Origin: [Clostridium] symbiosum
GTDB taxonomy: Bacteria; Bacillota; Clostridia; Lachnospirales; Lachnospiraceae
Direction of reading: 5' to 3'
Length of the DNA stretch: 64,000 nucleotides
Assembly: GCA_036419695.1 (NCBI GenBank)
Contig: CP143946.1
Location: 1,386,001-1,450,000 of the forward strand
The translations under genes were made by a program, and so were the position numbers. Each line of letters starts with the position of its first letter. Position 1 is the stretch's first letter. The notes below the pieces were generated by a model. The model worked only from the letters and a program-made list of their open reading frames with translations, searched no databases and was not told where the DNA came from. Below, in pieces: positions 1 to 7,923 of the stretch.

Positions 1-577
1 TAAGCTCCACCAGATCTTCCAGAGTGAGATCATTGGTGGAACTGGTCAGGGCCGACGCCAGCCGGGCGCCGTCCAGGAACAGATAGAGATGGTTCAGGCG
101 GCATAAGTGGCTCAGCTCCTCCAGTTCCTGTTTTGTATACTGTGTTCCCAGCTCCGTTGTATTGGAGATGTAAACTAATTTTGGAAGTACGGTAAATTCT
201 GCGTTGTGTTTTTTTAGCATCTGTGCAACATCGGAGGCATGTATTTTTCCGTCTGCCGTCGGGATGGTGAGAATCTTATGGCCGGTTGCCTCCACGGCTC
301 CGGTCTCGTGGCAGTTGATATGGCCTGTTTCGGCGGAAACTACGGCCTCGTGTGGGCGCAGAGCCCTTGCAATCGCCAGCAGGTTGGTCTGTGTGCCTCC
401 CGGAATAAAATGGACGTCGATATCACTGCGCCCGCATTCCTTCTTAATCAGAGCGGCGGCGCGCTCACAGTGGCCGTCCTTGCCATATCCCGGATTCTGC
501 TCCAGATTTGTATTCATCATCGCTTCCAGTACGCGCGGATGGGCTCCTTCGCTGTAATCATTGGCAAAACTGTACAT
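1..577 (-). CDS. ltaE: Low-specificity L-threonine aldolase (beta-eliminating lyase family), 3' end outside window
   Basis: Reading leftward from an ATG at 577, an uninterrupted frame encodes about 192 residues and runs off the left edge, so the C-terminal half is missing. The start is MYSFANDYSEGAHPRVLEAM, and the frame continues through GGTQTNL, ETGHINCHETGAVEATGHK and LFLDGARLASAL. This is the order seen in PLP-dependent threonine aldolases, which split L-threonine or L-allo-threonine into glycine and acetaldehyde. The segment LDGARL carries the Asp expected to contact the PLP ring; the PLP-binding Lys would lie beyond the window. A GGAGGAAT Shine-Dalgarno sits 5-6 bases before the ATG. 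The gene is transcribed away from the riboflavin operon and appears monocistronic at its 5' side. A related aromatic amino acid beta-eliminating lyase is a less likely alternative. Confidence 0.85.
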   Translation of the reverse strand, partial: MYSFANDYSEGAHPRVLEAMMNTNLEQNPGYGKDGHCERAAALIKKECGRSDIDVHFIPGGTQTNLLAIARALRPHEAVVSAETGHINCHETGAVEATGHKILTIPTADGKIHASDVAQMLKKHNAEFTVLPKLVYISNTTELGTQYTKQELEELSHLCRLNHLYLFLDGARLASALTSSTNDLTLEDLVEL

Positions 578-631
578 GTTATATTCCTCCTGTTGTCTCG
601 TCATTTTCTGTGTAGAAGATCCTATCCCTCT

Positions 632-660
632 ATTTTGAGTGCAGAAGGGGAGGTTGTCAA
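632..660 (-). promoter_or_regulatory. Probable sigma-A promoter of the threonine aldolase gene
   Basis: On the minus strand, TTGACA (655-660) is followed after 17 bases by CAAAAT (632-637), about 55 bases before the aldolase ATG. The -35 is perfect and the -10 matches 4 of 6 positions. Spacing and position fit; there is no other support. Confidence 0.5.
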
Positions 661-750
661 GTGGAAAACCGGGAATAGAAAAGAACCGAAAAGAACGGTT
701 ATCGTGGACGGCAAAAGAAAATACAGCGCTTTAAGGTAAATCGATAGATC

Positions 751-1218
751 CTATTTATTTATCTCGCGAATTAAATTTATCATCTCAATCGCACCTACAG
801 CACAATCATATCCTTTGTTCCCTGCCTTTGTTCCGGCCCGTTCAATCGCCTGCTCAATATTTTCGGTAGTCAGTACGCCAAACATAACCGGAAGGCCGCA
901 TTTTAATGAAACAGCAGCAATGCCTTTTGATACTTCATTGCAGACATAATCATAGTGGCTGGTGGAACCTCGGATCACTGCGCCCAGGCAGATGATTGCA
1001 TCATATTTTCCGCACTCCGCCATTTTCGATGCAATCAGCGGGATTTCAAAAGCCCCCGGTACCCATGCAACTTCAATGTCCTCCTCCCTCACATCATGCC
1101 GGAGTAATCCGTCCATGGCGCCGCCCAACAGCCTGGAGGTGATAAATTCATTGAAACGGGCGGCTACAATTCCTATTTTGATTTCCTTCGATACAAGCTT
1201 TCCCTCAAATGTCTTCAT
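751..1218 (-). CDS. ribH: 6,7-dimethyl-8-ribityllumazine synthase
   Basis: 155 residues, the normal length for the family. The enzyme condenses 5-amino-6-ribitylaminouracil with 3,4-dihydroxy-2-butanone 4-phosphate to form lumazine, the substrate of riboflavin synthase; it usually assembles as a 60-mer or pentamer. The sequence shows the typical RFNEFITSRLL near residue 21, the VPGAFEIPL segment near 53, CLGAVIRGSTSHYDYV near 77 with the catalytic His at about residue 88, and GVLTTENIEQAIERAG near 114. A good Shine-Dalgarno (AAAGGAAA) precedes the ATG. It is the last gene of the leftward ribD-ribE-ribBA-ribH operon, 20 bases after ribBA, and is therefore expected to be under the FMN riboswitch at 4391-4522. 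Confidence 0.97.
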   Translation of the reverse strand: MKTFEGKLVSKEIKIGIVAARFNEFITSRLLGGAMDGLLRHDVREEDIEVAWVPGAFEIPLIASKMAECGKYDAIICLGAVIRGSTSHYDYVCNEVSKGIAAVSLKCGLPVMFGVLTTENIEQAIERAGTKAGNKGYDCAVGAIEMINLIREINK

Positions 1219-1238
1219 AATGATTTCCTTTCTTTCAT

Positions 1239-2438
1239 TTAATACTTTAAAATATGACCCATGCGCTTCTGCTTCGTTTTTAAATAAAACAGATCGTGGG
1301 AGGTAGCATCCATCTGAATCGGCACGCGTTCCGTGATATCAAGTCCAAATTCTGCAAGCTGATAGACTTTATCAGGATTGTTTGTTAGGAGACGTATACT
1401 CTTTACACCTAACGCCCTTAAAATCTGGGCGCCGATATAATACTCCCGTTGATCGCCGGCAAAGCCCAGCGCAAGATTGGCATCCAGCGTGTCCATACCC
1501 TGTTCCTGCAGTTCATAGGCCCTCAGTTTATTGATCAGGCCAATTCCACGGCCCTCTTGGCGCATATAGAGCAAAATGCCCCGTCCTTCTCTTTCAATTT
1601 GTGTCATCGCGGCAGACAATTGCTGGCCGCAGTCGCAGCGCAGAGAACCGAATGTGTCCCCCGTTAAGCACTCAGAATGGACACGGCATAAAACATTTTT
1701 TCCATCACCGATCTCTCCCCTGACCAGAGCCATATGGTGTTCCCCATTTAAACGGTTCACAAAGCCATAGGCCATAAAATCACCATATTTTGTTGGAAGT
1801 TTTACAGCGGCCTTCTGGTCAACCAGCGTTTCATGGCATTTTCTGTAATTTTGTAAATCACGTATTGTAATAAATTTCATGTCCCATTTTTTCGCCAGTT
1901 CCATCAATTCGGGGGTACGCATCATCGTTCCGTCCTCCCGCATAATCTCGCAGCACAAACCACATTCTTTCAAACCGGCCAGACGGCATAAATCAACGGT
2001 TGCTTCGGTGTGGCCGCTTCGTTCCAGTACGCCGTTGGGCTTTGCTAAAAGTGGGAACATGTGTCCCGGCCTTCGGAAATCTTCCGGTTTTGCATCATCC
2101 GATACGCAGCCCAGGGCAGTTATGGAACGCTCTGCAGCAGAAATGCCGGTGGAGGTCGTAACATGATCGATGGAGACAGTAAACGCAGTTTCGTGATTAT
2201 CTGTGTTTTGCGTTACCATTTGAGGAATTTTCAGCTTTTCTATGTATTCCTCTGACATGGGCATACAAATCAGACCCCTGCCGAAGGTTGCCATAAAGTT
2301 GATATTGGCGGTTGTGGCATATTCCGCTGCGCAGATAAAATCTCCTTCATTTTCACGCTCCGGATCATCTGTTACAAGAATTATTTTTCCGCTGCGAAGC
2401 TCATCAAGCGCTTCTTCGATTGAGTTGAACTGTGCCAT
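1239..2438 (-). CDS. ribBA: Bifunctional 3,4-dihydroxy-2-butanone 4-phosphate synthase / GTP cyclohydrolase II
   Basis: 399 residues, typical of the fused enzyme. The N-terminal half (about 1-200) is the RibB domain, making dihydroxybutanone phosphate from ribulose 5-phosphate; visible are TDDPERENEGDFICAAE near residue 24, with acidic metal ligands, and RPGHMFPL near 123. The C-terminal half (about 205-399) is the RibA domain, which opens GTP; visible are RVHSECLTGDTFGSLRCDCG, with the zinc cysteines, and YMRQEGRGIGL. Start is an ATG behind AAGGAGGAAA. It is 12 bases downstream of ribE and 20 bases before ribH. The two domains supply the two precursors that RibH joins, so the fusion gives equal amounts of both. 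Confidence 0.97.
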   Translation of the reverse strand: MAQFNSIEEALDELRSGKIILVTDDPERENEGDFICAAEYATTANINFMATFGRGLICMPMSEEYIEKLKIPQMVTQNTDNHETAFTVSIDHVTTSTGISAAERSITALGCVSDDAKPEDFRRPGHMFPLLAKPNGVLERSGHTEATVDLCRLAGLKECGLCCEIMREDGTMMRTPELMELAKKWDMKFITIRDLQNYRKCHETLVDQKAAVKLPTKYGDFMAYGFVNRLNGEHHMALVRGEIGDGKNVLCRVHSECLTGDTFGSLRCDCGQQLSAAMTQIEREGRGILLYMRQEGRGIGLINKLRAYELQEQGMDTLDANLALGFAGDQREYYIGAQILRALGVKSIRLLTNNPDKVYQLAEFGLDITERVPIQMDATSHDLFYLKTKQKRMGHILKY

Positions 2439-2450
2439 TATTTTTCCTCC

Positions 2451-3098
2451 TTAAAACCCGTGTTGAGTTAGAAATTCTCTTGTAAGTGTGTTTTTTTTCT
2501 TCTGTTCTTCAGCAGGAGAGAACAGCTTTTCTACATATCTGCCTATCAGGTCCGTTTCCAGATTGACAATATCATTTTCCTTTCGTTCTTTTAAAACCGT
2601 CCTGCTCACTGTATGAGGAATAGCTGAAATAGAAAAGTCAGTTTGCGTGACCGCTGCGACAGTCAAACTGATGCCGTCTATGGCCACAGAACCTTTTTCC
2701 ACAATATACCGCATAATATCCGGTTTTACCTGAAACGTAAACCAGATGGCGGTATCATCGCGCTGTATACGGACAATTTTTCCGACTCCATCTGCATGTC
2801 CTGCAACGATATGACCGCCAAAACGTCCGTTTGCCGGCATGGCACGCTCCAAATTGACGTGGCTTCCACGTGCCAGAGCCGCCAGGGCGGAACGGTTTAA
2901 GGTTTCGTGCATGATATCTGCGGAAAATCCATCGGGATACAACTTCGTAACAGTTAGGCAGATTCCGTTTACTGCAATACTGTCACCAATCCCTGTATCC
3001 TCCAGAACTTTTTTAGCGCGGATAGACAGTACGGCGGAATTTTGGCCGCGTTTTATTTGATCCACCGTTCCAACTTCCTCAATAATCCCGGTAAACAT
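2451..3098 (-). CDS. ribE: Riboflavin synthase, alpha subunit
   Basis: 215 residues. It converts two lumazine molecules into one riboflavin and one aminopyrimidine. The start MFTGIIEEVGTV is diagnostic. The protein is two similar lumazine-binding barrels: the first holds VNGICLTV near residue 43 and the second AIDGISLTV near 140, with GHIVAGHADGVG near 94. The start overlaps the end of ribD by 20 bases (3079-3098), which indicates translational coupling. The extreme C-terminus (about the last 25 residues, Lys-rich) is not a conserved part. It is the second gene of the operon. Confidence 0.96.
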   Translation of the reverse strand: MFTGIIEEVGTVDQIKRGQNSAVLSIRAKKVLEDTGIGDSIAVNGICLTVTKLYPDGFSADIMHETLNRSALAALARGSHVNLERAMPANGRFGGHIVAGHADGVGKIVRIQRDDTAIWFTFQVKPDIMRYIVEKGSVAIDGISLTVAAVTQTDFSISAIPHTVSRTVLKERKENDIVNLETDLIGRYVEKLFSPAEEQKKKNTLTREFLTQHGF

Positions 3099-4185
3099 CG
3101 CTGACTACCTCACTTTCTATCAAAAAGTCATCACCCAAACGTGTCCATGTACTGTTTTTCAGGCGGAATGCGTTGGCAGGGGATTCAACACCCGTCCCTT
3201 CTATCGGCGTCTTAGAAGCCTGGCCGCCAAAAAGTTTTGGAGCGATATAGGCCTGTATTTTCTGTACAATACCGCTCTTTAAAGCAGACCAGTTCAGTGT
3301 GCCGCCGCCCTCCAGCAAAATGCTGTCGATCCGTTCCTGTCCCAGCTGCGCCATAAGCTGCTCCAGATCCACATGTCCGTCTTTTTCCCTCAGATGCAGA
3401 ATGCGGCACCCGGCCGACACATAAGCGGACTGTCTCTCTGCATCTGGGCAGCAGGTTGCAAAGATGGTTGGAATCTGCCTTGCAGTCGTGACCACCTGTG
3501 CCGTAACCGGTGTACGCAGATGAGTGTCGCAAATGATGCGGATTGGATTTTTTCTTCCGGCGATGCGGCAGGACAGCATCGGGTCATCGGACAATACCGT
3601 CCCCACACCAACCATAATGGCCGAATAACGATGTCTCTGTTCCTGTACATGGTTTCGGGCAGTTTCTCCGGTGATCCATTTGGATGCACCCGTGTAGGCA
3701 GCGATTTTTCCATCCAGCGTCATGGCATATTTCATCACCACAAGGGGACATCCGGTCTTAACATAGTGAAAAAACACTTCATTCAGTTTCTTGCAGTCTT
3801 CCTGCAGAACGCCTTCCGTTACCTCGATACCATGGGCCCGCAGGATTTGAATTCCTTTTCCGCGGACCAGCGGATTGGGATCATCAGAGCCAACAACGAC
3901 CCTCTTAATGCCGGCTTCCAGAATGGCGTCCGTACAGGGAGGCTGTCTGCCGTAATGGCAGCAGGGTTCCAGTGTGACATACATCGTCGCACCCTCAGGC
4001 GAAAATTCACAGGAAGCCAGCGCATTGCGCTCTGCATGGGGCTGTCCGTATTTTTCATGCCAGCCCTGCCCGATGATTTTTCCGTCCTTTACGATAACAG
4101 CGCCTACCATAGGATTTGGCGCAACCCATCCGCAGCCCTTTTGGGCAAGCTGCAGGGCTAACTGCATATAGCTAACATCGTTCAC
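3079..4185 (-). CDS. ribD: Bifunctional diaminohydroxyphosphoribosylaminopyrimidine deaminase / 5-amino-6-(5-phosphoribosylamino)uracil reductase
   Basis: 368 residues from a GTG start at 4185. I chose this start because GGAGGTGATT lies just before it and the protein then begins close to YMQLALQLAQKG as in relatives; an ATG at 4239 would add 18 unrelated residues and lacks a ribosome site. The N-terminal deaminase domain (about 1-145) shows the zinc motif HAERNAL and the PCCHYGRQPPCTDAI loop. The C-terminal reductase domain shows MKYAMTLDGKIA near residue 160, WITGETAR, and the late LLEGGGTLNWS. It is the first gene of the operon, about 60 bases downstream of the riboswitch terminator, and overlaps ribE by 20 bases. 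Confidence 0.96.
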   Translation of the reverse strand: MNDVSYMQLALQLAQKGCGWVAPNPMVGAVIVKDGKIIGQGWHEKYGQPHAERNALASCEFSPEGATMYVTLEPCCHYGRQPPCTDAILEAGIKRVVVGSDDPNPLVRGKGIQILRAHGIEVTEGVLQEDCKKLNEVFFHYVKTGCPLVVMKYAMTLDGKIAAYTGASKWITGETARNHVQEQRHRYSAIMVGVGTVLSDDPMLSCRIAGRKNPIRIICDTHLRTPVTAQVVTTARQIPTIFATCCPDAERQSAYVSAGCRILHLREKDGHVDLEQLMAQLGQERIDSILLEGGGTLNWSALKSGIVQKIQAYIAPKLFGGQASKTPIEGTGVESPANAFRLKNSTWTRLGDDFLIESEVVSDVYRDY

Positions 4186-4243
4186 AGAATCACCTCCAAA
4201 AACAACGAAAACCACGCTTCGTGAACTTTTCATTGCCACTCAA

Positions 4244-4274
4244 TAAAAATGCCCTGAACAAAATCGTTCAGGGC
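4244..4274 (-). terminator. Intrinsic terminator of the FMN riboswitch leader
   Basis: On the minus strand, perfect 9-bp arms GCCCTGAAC / GTTCAGGGC (4251-4274) enclose a six-base loop and are followed by ATTTTTATT. It lies between the aptamer and ribD, the position of the FMN-controlled attenuator in Firmicute rib operons. When FMN binds, this hairpin should form and stop transcription before ribD. Confidence 0.85.
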
Positions 4275-4390
4275 AATGCAGAAAGGGCACAGGCCTGCAC
4301 CTGTGCAAAAATAAAACTCCGGAATGTAAAAACAATCCAGAGCACGCTTTCTGTACACAGAATGGTATACTCCACCCTGTGCATAATGAT

Positions 4391-4522
4391 CTTCTTCTAT
4401 CCAGACTATACTGTCGGTTTTGGACTTTCACCAAATCCTGACTTGAACCTATGTCAAGTCCTGCGCTCTCGCGCTCGCGGACTATACCGCCGATCGGGAA
4501 TTTCACCCTGCCCTGAAGATTT
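4391..4522 (-). ncRNA. FMN riboswitch (RFN element)
   Basis: Read on the minus strand, the conserved RFN blocks appear in order: CAGGGCAGGGTGAAATTCC, GATCGGCGGTATAGTCC, GCGAGCGC with a variable hairpin, GGATTTGGTGAAAGTCC, AACCGACAGTATAGTC, and the closing GGATAGAAGAAG that pairs with the 5' strand. The variable stem (ACTTGACATAGGTTCAAGT) is a short hairpin, and the order and spacing match the known FMN aptamer. It controls the downstream ribD-ribE-ribBA-ribH operon through the terminator at 4244-4274. Confidence 0.96.
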
Positions 4523-4541
4523 TATTCAATTCATGAAATAT

Positions 4542-4570
4542 AGTATATATAGCTGCTTTGTCTTTGTCAA
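4542..4570 (-). promoter_or_regulatory. Sigma-A promoter of the riboflavin operon
   Basis: On the minus strand TTGACA (4565-4570), a 17-base spacer and TATACT (4542-4547) lie about 20 bases before the first RFN block. The match is 11 of 12 consensus positions and the placement is as expected for a riboswitch leader. Confidence 0.8.
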
Positions 4571-4597
4571 GTGAATTTGCCTGGGGAAATTCTGAAA

Positions 4598-4632
4598 ATT
4601 CTGACACGGCTGGCAATGAAATTGCTTTGTCA
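4598..4632. other. Hairpin of unknown role between the rib promoter and the ParA remnant
   Basis: Perfect 7-bp outer arms TCTGACA / TGTCAGA enclose an inner stem GGCAAT / ATTGC. There is no U tract on either strand, so it is not an obvious terminator. It lies just upstream of the decayed mobile-element segment and may be part of the junction. Confidence 0.3.
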
Positions 4633-4664
4633 GACATACGGACCGTGATTGCCGGGGAATGGGG

Positions 4665-4730
4665 CCGAAGAATATTGATATGATGTTTCAGTGGAAGATG
4701 GTCTTATGAAAGTGAATAGAAAGGGAAAAA
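4665..4730 (+). repeat. Left copy of a diverged direct repeat flanking the ParA-Fic remnants
   Basis: The segment reads CCGAAGAATATTGATATGAT, then a divergent middle, then AAAGTGAATAGAAAGGGAAA. A similar segment lies at 5235-5302, on the other side of the Fic fragment, sharing GAATATTGATRTGATG and AAAGTGAATAGAAA with the same spacing. The two may be conserved pieces of one lost gene type (they could encode a peptide with NIDMM and KVNRK), or a duplication made when the remnants were joined. Confidence 0.45.
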
Positions 4731-4864
4731 AAGTATTGCTGATTGACGGCGATCCACAGGGCAGCCTAACTATTAGACTGGGCAATCCCCAGCCAGACAA
4801 GCTGCCGGTTACACTTTCGGATATAATGGGAAAGGTTTTGACCGATCAGCCCATTCTTACCGCA
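4691..4864 (+). pseudogene. ParA/Soj-family partition ATPase fragment
   Basis: The frame holds KGKKVLLIDGDPQGSLTIRL followed by PDKLPVTLSDIMGKVLTDQP. This is the second conserved block (A' motif, VLLIDxDPQG) of ParA-type ATPases from plasmids and integrative elements. The Walker A loop (KGGVGKT) that should lie about 30 residues earlier is absent, and everything after residue 60 is lost where the frame meets the Fic fragment. A functional protein is very unlikely. It is evidence of a past plasmid- or ICE-like insertion here. Confidence 0.7.
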
Positions 4865-4865
4865 G

Positions 4866-5252
4866 TTGGAGGTCATAGACCCTCTGATTCTGATTCCAAC
4901 TTTTATCTGCGACTTTCTGTGCATCCATCCATTTAATGATGGAAATGGTAGAATGAGCCGACTGCTTACCTTATTACTTCTCTATCAAAATGGCTATGAA
5001 GTGGGTAAGTATATCAGTGTTGAAAAGAAGATAGAGGAAACCAAGGATGCCTATTACGATGTACTGGAATGCATTGATGCAGGATGGCATGTGGAACAGA
5101 ATGATCCCACGCCATTCATTAAGTATATGCTTCAGATGATTCCTGCCTGTTATACCGAGTTTGAAGCCAGAGTAGGTTTGGTATCCGACGGTAATCGAAG
5201 CACGGTAGATCCAGATGAGGAGATGGACCTTGCACCGAGAATATTGATGTGA
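4866..5252 (+). pseudogene. Fic-domain protein, C-terminal fragment (AMPylator family)
   Basis: The frame contains the Fic catalytic motif HPFNDGNGR near its start, followed by MSRLLTLLLLYQNGYEVGKY and VEKKIEETKDAYYDVL, as in Fic/DOC proteins that transfer AMP to target proteins. The N-terminal half, including any inhibitory helix, is missing: the coding similarity begins abruptly at about 4872, directly after the out-of-frame ParA fragment. The ATG at 4866 is fortuitous. The catalytic His and the GNGR loop are intact, but the fold is incomplete, so I call it a remnant. Confidence 0.7.
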
Positions 5253-5302
5253 TGACTTCGGCGGAAGAGTACCTTCTATAAAGTGAATAGAAAATGGAAA
5301 AA
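5235..5302 (+). repeat. Right copy of the diverged direct repeat
   Basis: Partner of 4665-4730: CCGAGAATATTGATGTGATG, a divergent middle, then AAAGTGAATAGAAAATGG. It overlaps the stop of the Fic fragment. The two copies bracket the ParA and Fic remnants. Confidence 0.45.
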
Positions 5303-5374
5303 TATAGCCACAAGAAAAAGAACAAATGTTCCGCCTTGCGGCTATACTTTTTGAACTGTCCATGTTATAATTTG

Positions 5375-5489
5375 ACTTGTCAGGAGGAAAGCAAGCGCGA
5401 CCGTAGGGAGCATTTGCTTTCACCTGACAAGTAGGCGGGGAACAGTATGTTCCGAGTGATGCAAAGGACTGCGAAGCAGTCTTTGTATC
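5375..5489. other. Two consecutive imperfect hairpins in the mobile-element scar
   Basis: First hairpin: ACTTGTCAGG (5375-5384) pairs with CCTGACAAGT (5423-5432), with an inner AAAGCAA / TTGCTTT pair. Second: GATGCAAAGGACTGC (5458-5472) pairs with GCAGTCTTTGTATC (5476-5489) around a GAA loop. Neither has a U tract. No gene is visible between 5253 and 5617; these structures and the terminator at 5520 fill that space. Confidence 0.5.
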
Positions 5490-5519
5490 GTTTAGTGACT
5501 TTCATTCATAAAATAGTAA

Positions 5520-5588
5520 AAGTTCGTCTATTAGGCAGGGCGAAAATGGTTCAGATTACGAATTTCTGTCTAATAGACGTACTTTTTT
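5520..5588 (+). terminator. Long-stem intrinsic terminator upstream of uvrB
   Basis: Arms 5520-5538 and 5566-5584 pair over 19 positions with two mismatches (core GTCTATTAGGCAG / CTGTCTAATAGAC) and are followed by TTTTTT at 5583-5588. The 27-base loop is unusually large for a terminator, so a small palindromic element is an alternative. It separates the scar from uvrB. Confidence 0.6.
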
Positions 5589-5617
5589 CAGGGTCACCAA
5601 GGAGGTAAAAACGCATT

Positions 5618-7606
5618 ATGGAGTTCAAATTACACAGTGAATACCAGCCCACCGGCGACCAGCCGCAGGCGATCGAAGCCCTTGTAAAAGGCTTCAAGGA
5701 AGGCAACCAATTCGAGACTTTACTAGGGGTTACGGGGTCTGGCAAGACTTTCACCATGGCAAATGTGATCCAGCAATTACAGAAGCCGACCCTCATTATC
5801 GCCCACAACAAAACCCTCGCCGCCCAGCTCTATGGCGAGTTTAAGGAGTTCTTCCCTGAGAACGCGGTAGAGTACTTCGTCTCCTACTACGATTATTACC
5901 AACCGGAGGCCTATGTCCCGTCCACCGATACCTACATTGAGAAGGACTCATCCATCAACGATGAGATAGACAAGCTGCGCCACTCTGCGACGGCGGCTTT
6001 GTCGGAGCGCCAGGATGTTATCATTGTCGCTTCAGTTTCATGTATTTATGGCCTGGGAAGCCCCATAGACTATAAGGAGATGGTTATTTCCCTGCGTCCC
6101 GGCATGATTAAGGACAGGGATGAGGTCATCCATAAACTGATCGACATCCAGTATACGAGAAATGATATGGATTTCAAGCGAGGCACCTTCCGTGTCCGCG
6201 GCGACGTGCTGGAGATCTATCCGGCCTACTCGGGCGGTGACGCCTACCGCGTCGAGTTCTTCGGCGATGAGGTGGATCGAATCACCGAGATTGACACGCT
6301 CACCGGAGAAATCAAGTCCCAGCTGGGGCATATCGCCATTTTCCCGGCCTCTCATTACGTTATCCCAAGGGAGAAGATGGAGCTGGCGGCAACCAATATT
6401 CTGGAGGAACTGAAGGTCCGTGTGGAGGAATTCAAGAGCGAGGATAAGCTCCTTGAAGCACAGAGGATCTCAGAACGTACGAATTTTGATGTGGAGATGA
6501 TGCGTGAGACAGGATTCTGCTCCGGAATTGAGAACTATTCCCGCCATCTGACCGGTTCCCTTCCGGGAGAGCCGCCGTGTACCCTGATCGACTATTTTCC
6601 GGAAGAGTTCCTGATTATTGTCGATGAGTCCCATATCACCCTGCCGCAGGTGCGCGGCATGTACGCCGGTGACCGTTCCAGAAAAACGACGCTGGTCAAC
6701 TACGGATTCAGGCTCCCGTCGGCCCTGGATAACCGGCCGCTCAACTTTTCCGAGTTTGAAAGCAAAATTGATCAGATGATGTTTGTGTCCGCAACTCCAT
6801 CCAAATACGAGGAAGAACACGAGATGTTGAGGGCGGAGCAGATTATCCGTCCTACGGGTCTTCTGGATCCGCCTATTGAAGTGCGTCCGGTGGAAGGTCA
6901 GATTGACGATCTCGTATCAGAAGTGAACCGGGAGGTGGAAAAGGGCAATAAAGTCCTGATTACAACGCTGACGAAGCGTATGGCCGAGGATCTGACGGAC
7001 TACATGCGCGAGGTGGGAATCCGCGTGAAATACCTTCACTCCGATATTGACACCCTGGAGAGGGCGGAAATCATCAGGGATATGCGTCTTAATGTGTTCG
7101 ACGTCCTGGTTGGAATCAACCTTCTGCGCGAGGGCCTGGATATTCCGGAGATATCCCTGGTGGCAATCCTGGATGCAGATAAGGAAGGATTCCTGCGTTC
7201 GGAAACTTCCCTGATTCAGACGGTCGGACGTGCCGCCAGAAACTCGGAAGGCCATGTTATCATGTATGCCGACAACATCACGGACTCCATGCGCGCCGCC
7301 ATCAGCGAGACAGAGAGAAGAAGGAAGCTGCAGCAGGAATATAATGAAGCACACGGAATTACGCCGACCACGATAAAAAAAGCGGTCCGCGATCTGATTA
7401 CGATATCCAAGGCAGCAGAGGGAATCACGAACGAAGTGACCAAGGATCCTGAGTCCATGAACAAGCAGGAACTGGAGAAGATCGTAAAGGAGCTGACCAA
7501 GAAGATGCATAAGGCGGCAGCGGAACTTAACTTCGAGGAAGCCGCCGCGCTGCGTGACCGGATGACGGAAATCAAAAAAATGCTTCTGGAGATGGAAGAT
7601 AATTGA
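5618..7606 (+). CDS. uvrB: Excinuclease ABC subunit B
   Basis: 662 residues, full length. UvrB is the damage-verifying helicase of nucleotide excision repair; it receives lesions from UvrA and recruits UvrC (encoded at 23710-25575). The N-terminus shows GDQPQAIEALVKG and the Walker A motif GVTGSGKTFT near residue 40, followed by the beta-hairpin region YYDYYQPEAYVP near 93. Later are DESHITLPQ (DEAD-like motif), the helicase segment INLLREGLDIPE, and QTVGRAARN. The C-terminal UVR motif (about 620-655, ELTKKMHKAAAELNFEEAAA) is present and contacts UvrC. Start ATG lies about 12 bases after AAGGAGG. No SOS box was recognised upstream. Confidence 0.98.
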   Translation: MEFKLHSEYQPTGDQPQAIEALVKGFKEGNQFETLLGVTGSGKTFTMANVIQQLQKPTLIIAHNKTLAAQLYGEFKEFFPENAVEYFVSYYDYYQPEAYVPSTDTYIEKDSSINDEIDKLRHSATAALSERQDVIIVASVSCIYGLGSPIDYKEMVISLRPGMIKDRDEVIHKLIDIQYTRNDMDFKRGTFRVRGDVLEIYPAYSGGDAYRVEFFGDEVDRITEIDTLTGEIKSQLGHIAIFPASHYVIPREKMELAATNILEELKVRVEEFKSEDKLLEAQRISERTNFDVEMMRETGFCSGIENYSRHLTGSLPGEPPCTLIDYFPEEFLIIVDESHITLPQVRGMYAGDRSRKTTLVNYGFRLPSALDNRPLNFSEFESKIDQMMFVSATPSKYEEEHEMLRAEQIIRPTGLLDPPIEVRPVEGQIDDLVSEVNREVEKGNKVLITTLTKRMAEDLTDYMREVGIRVKYLHSDIDTLERAEIIRDMRLNVFDVLVGINLLREGLDIPEISLVAILDADKEGFLRSETSLIQTVGRAARNSEGHVIMYADNITDSMRAAISETERRRKLQQEYNEAHGITPTTIKKAVRDLITISKAAEGITNEVTKDPESMNKQELEKIVKELTKKMHKAAAELNFEEAAALRDRMTEIKKMLLEMEDN

Positions 7607-7662
7607 CAAGGCCTGACGGGACGGTTACAATTGATAAAGCGATAGGGAAGGAGTGACTAACC

Positions 7663-7923
7663 ATGAAGCTTTATGAAGGCGAAATAGGAAAAAGTTACGT
7701 TGTCCAGGAAGTTATGATTGAGGAGCGTCTGACCAGGCGTCTGGAGGCTCTGGGAGTCAATGAGCATACAAAAGTAACCGTACTGAATAAGAAGAAAAGC
7801 GGAACTCTGATTATCAACGTCAGGGGAACGAGACTGGCTCTGGGCCAGAAAATAGCCGATGGAATCGAGATCAGGGAAGCTGCGTCGGCACAAGAACGAA
7901 GTCAGGGAGGGAACCGGCTATGA
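7663..7923 (+). CDS. feoA: Ferrous iron transport protein A
   Basis: 86 residues, a single SH3-like FeoA domain. The small cytoplasmic protein is thought to bind FeoB and tune Fe(II) uptake. Recognisable features are RRLEALGVNEHTKVTVL and GTRLALGQKIADGIEI, the hydrophobic core and glycine turns of the family. It is preceded by AAGGAG and overlaps feoB by four bases (ATGA at 7920-7923), so the two are translationally coupled. The last ten residues are polar and not conserved. Confidence 0.93.
   Translation: MKLYEGEIGKSYVVQEVMIEERLTRRLEALGVNEHTKVTVLNKKKSGTLIINVRGTRLALGQKIADGIEIREAASAQERSQGGNRL

Noticed and set aside
4221..4574. Plus-strand 117-codon frame over the rib leader
   Set aside because: It is the complement of the FMN riboswitch and its terminator.
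4866..5252. Calling the Fic fragment a functional small Fic toxin
   Set aside because: The N-terminal half of the fold is missing and the ATG has no ribosome site; the conserved sequence begins abruptly at the junction with the ParA fragment.
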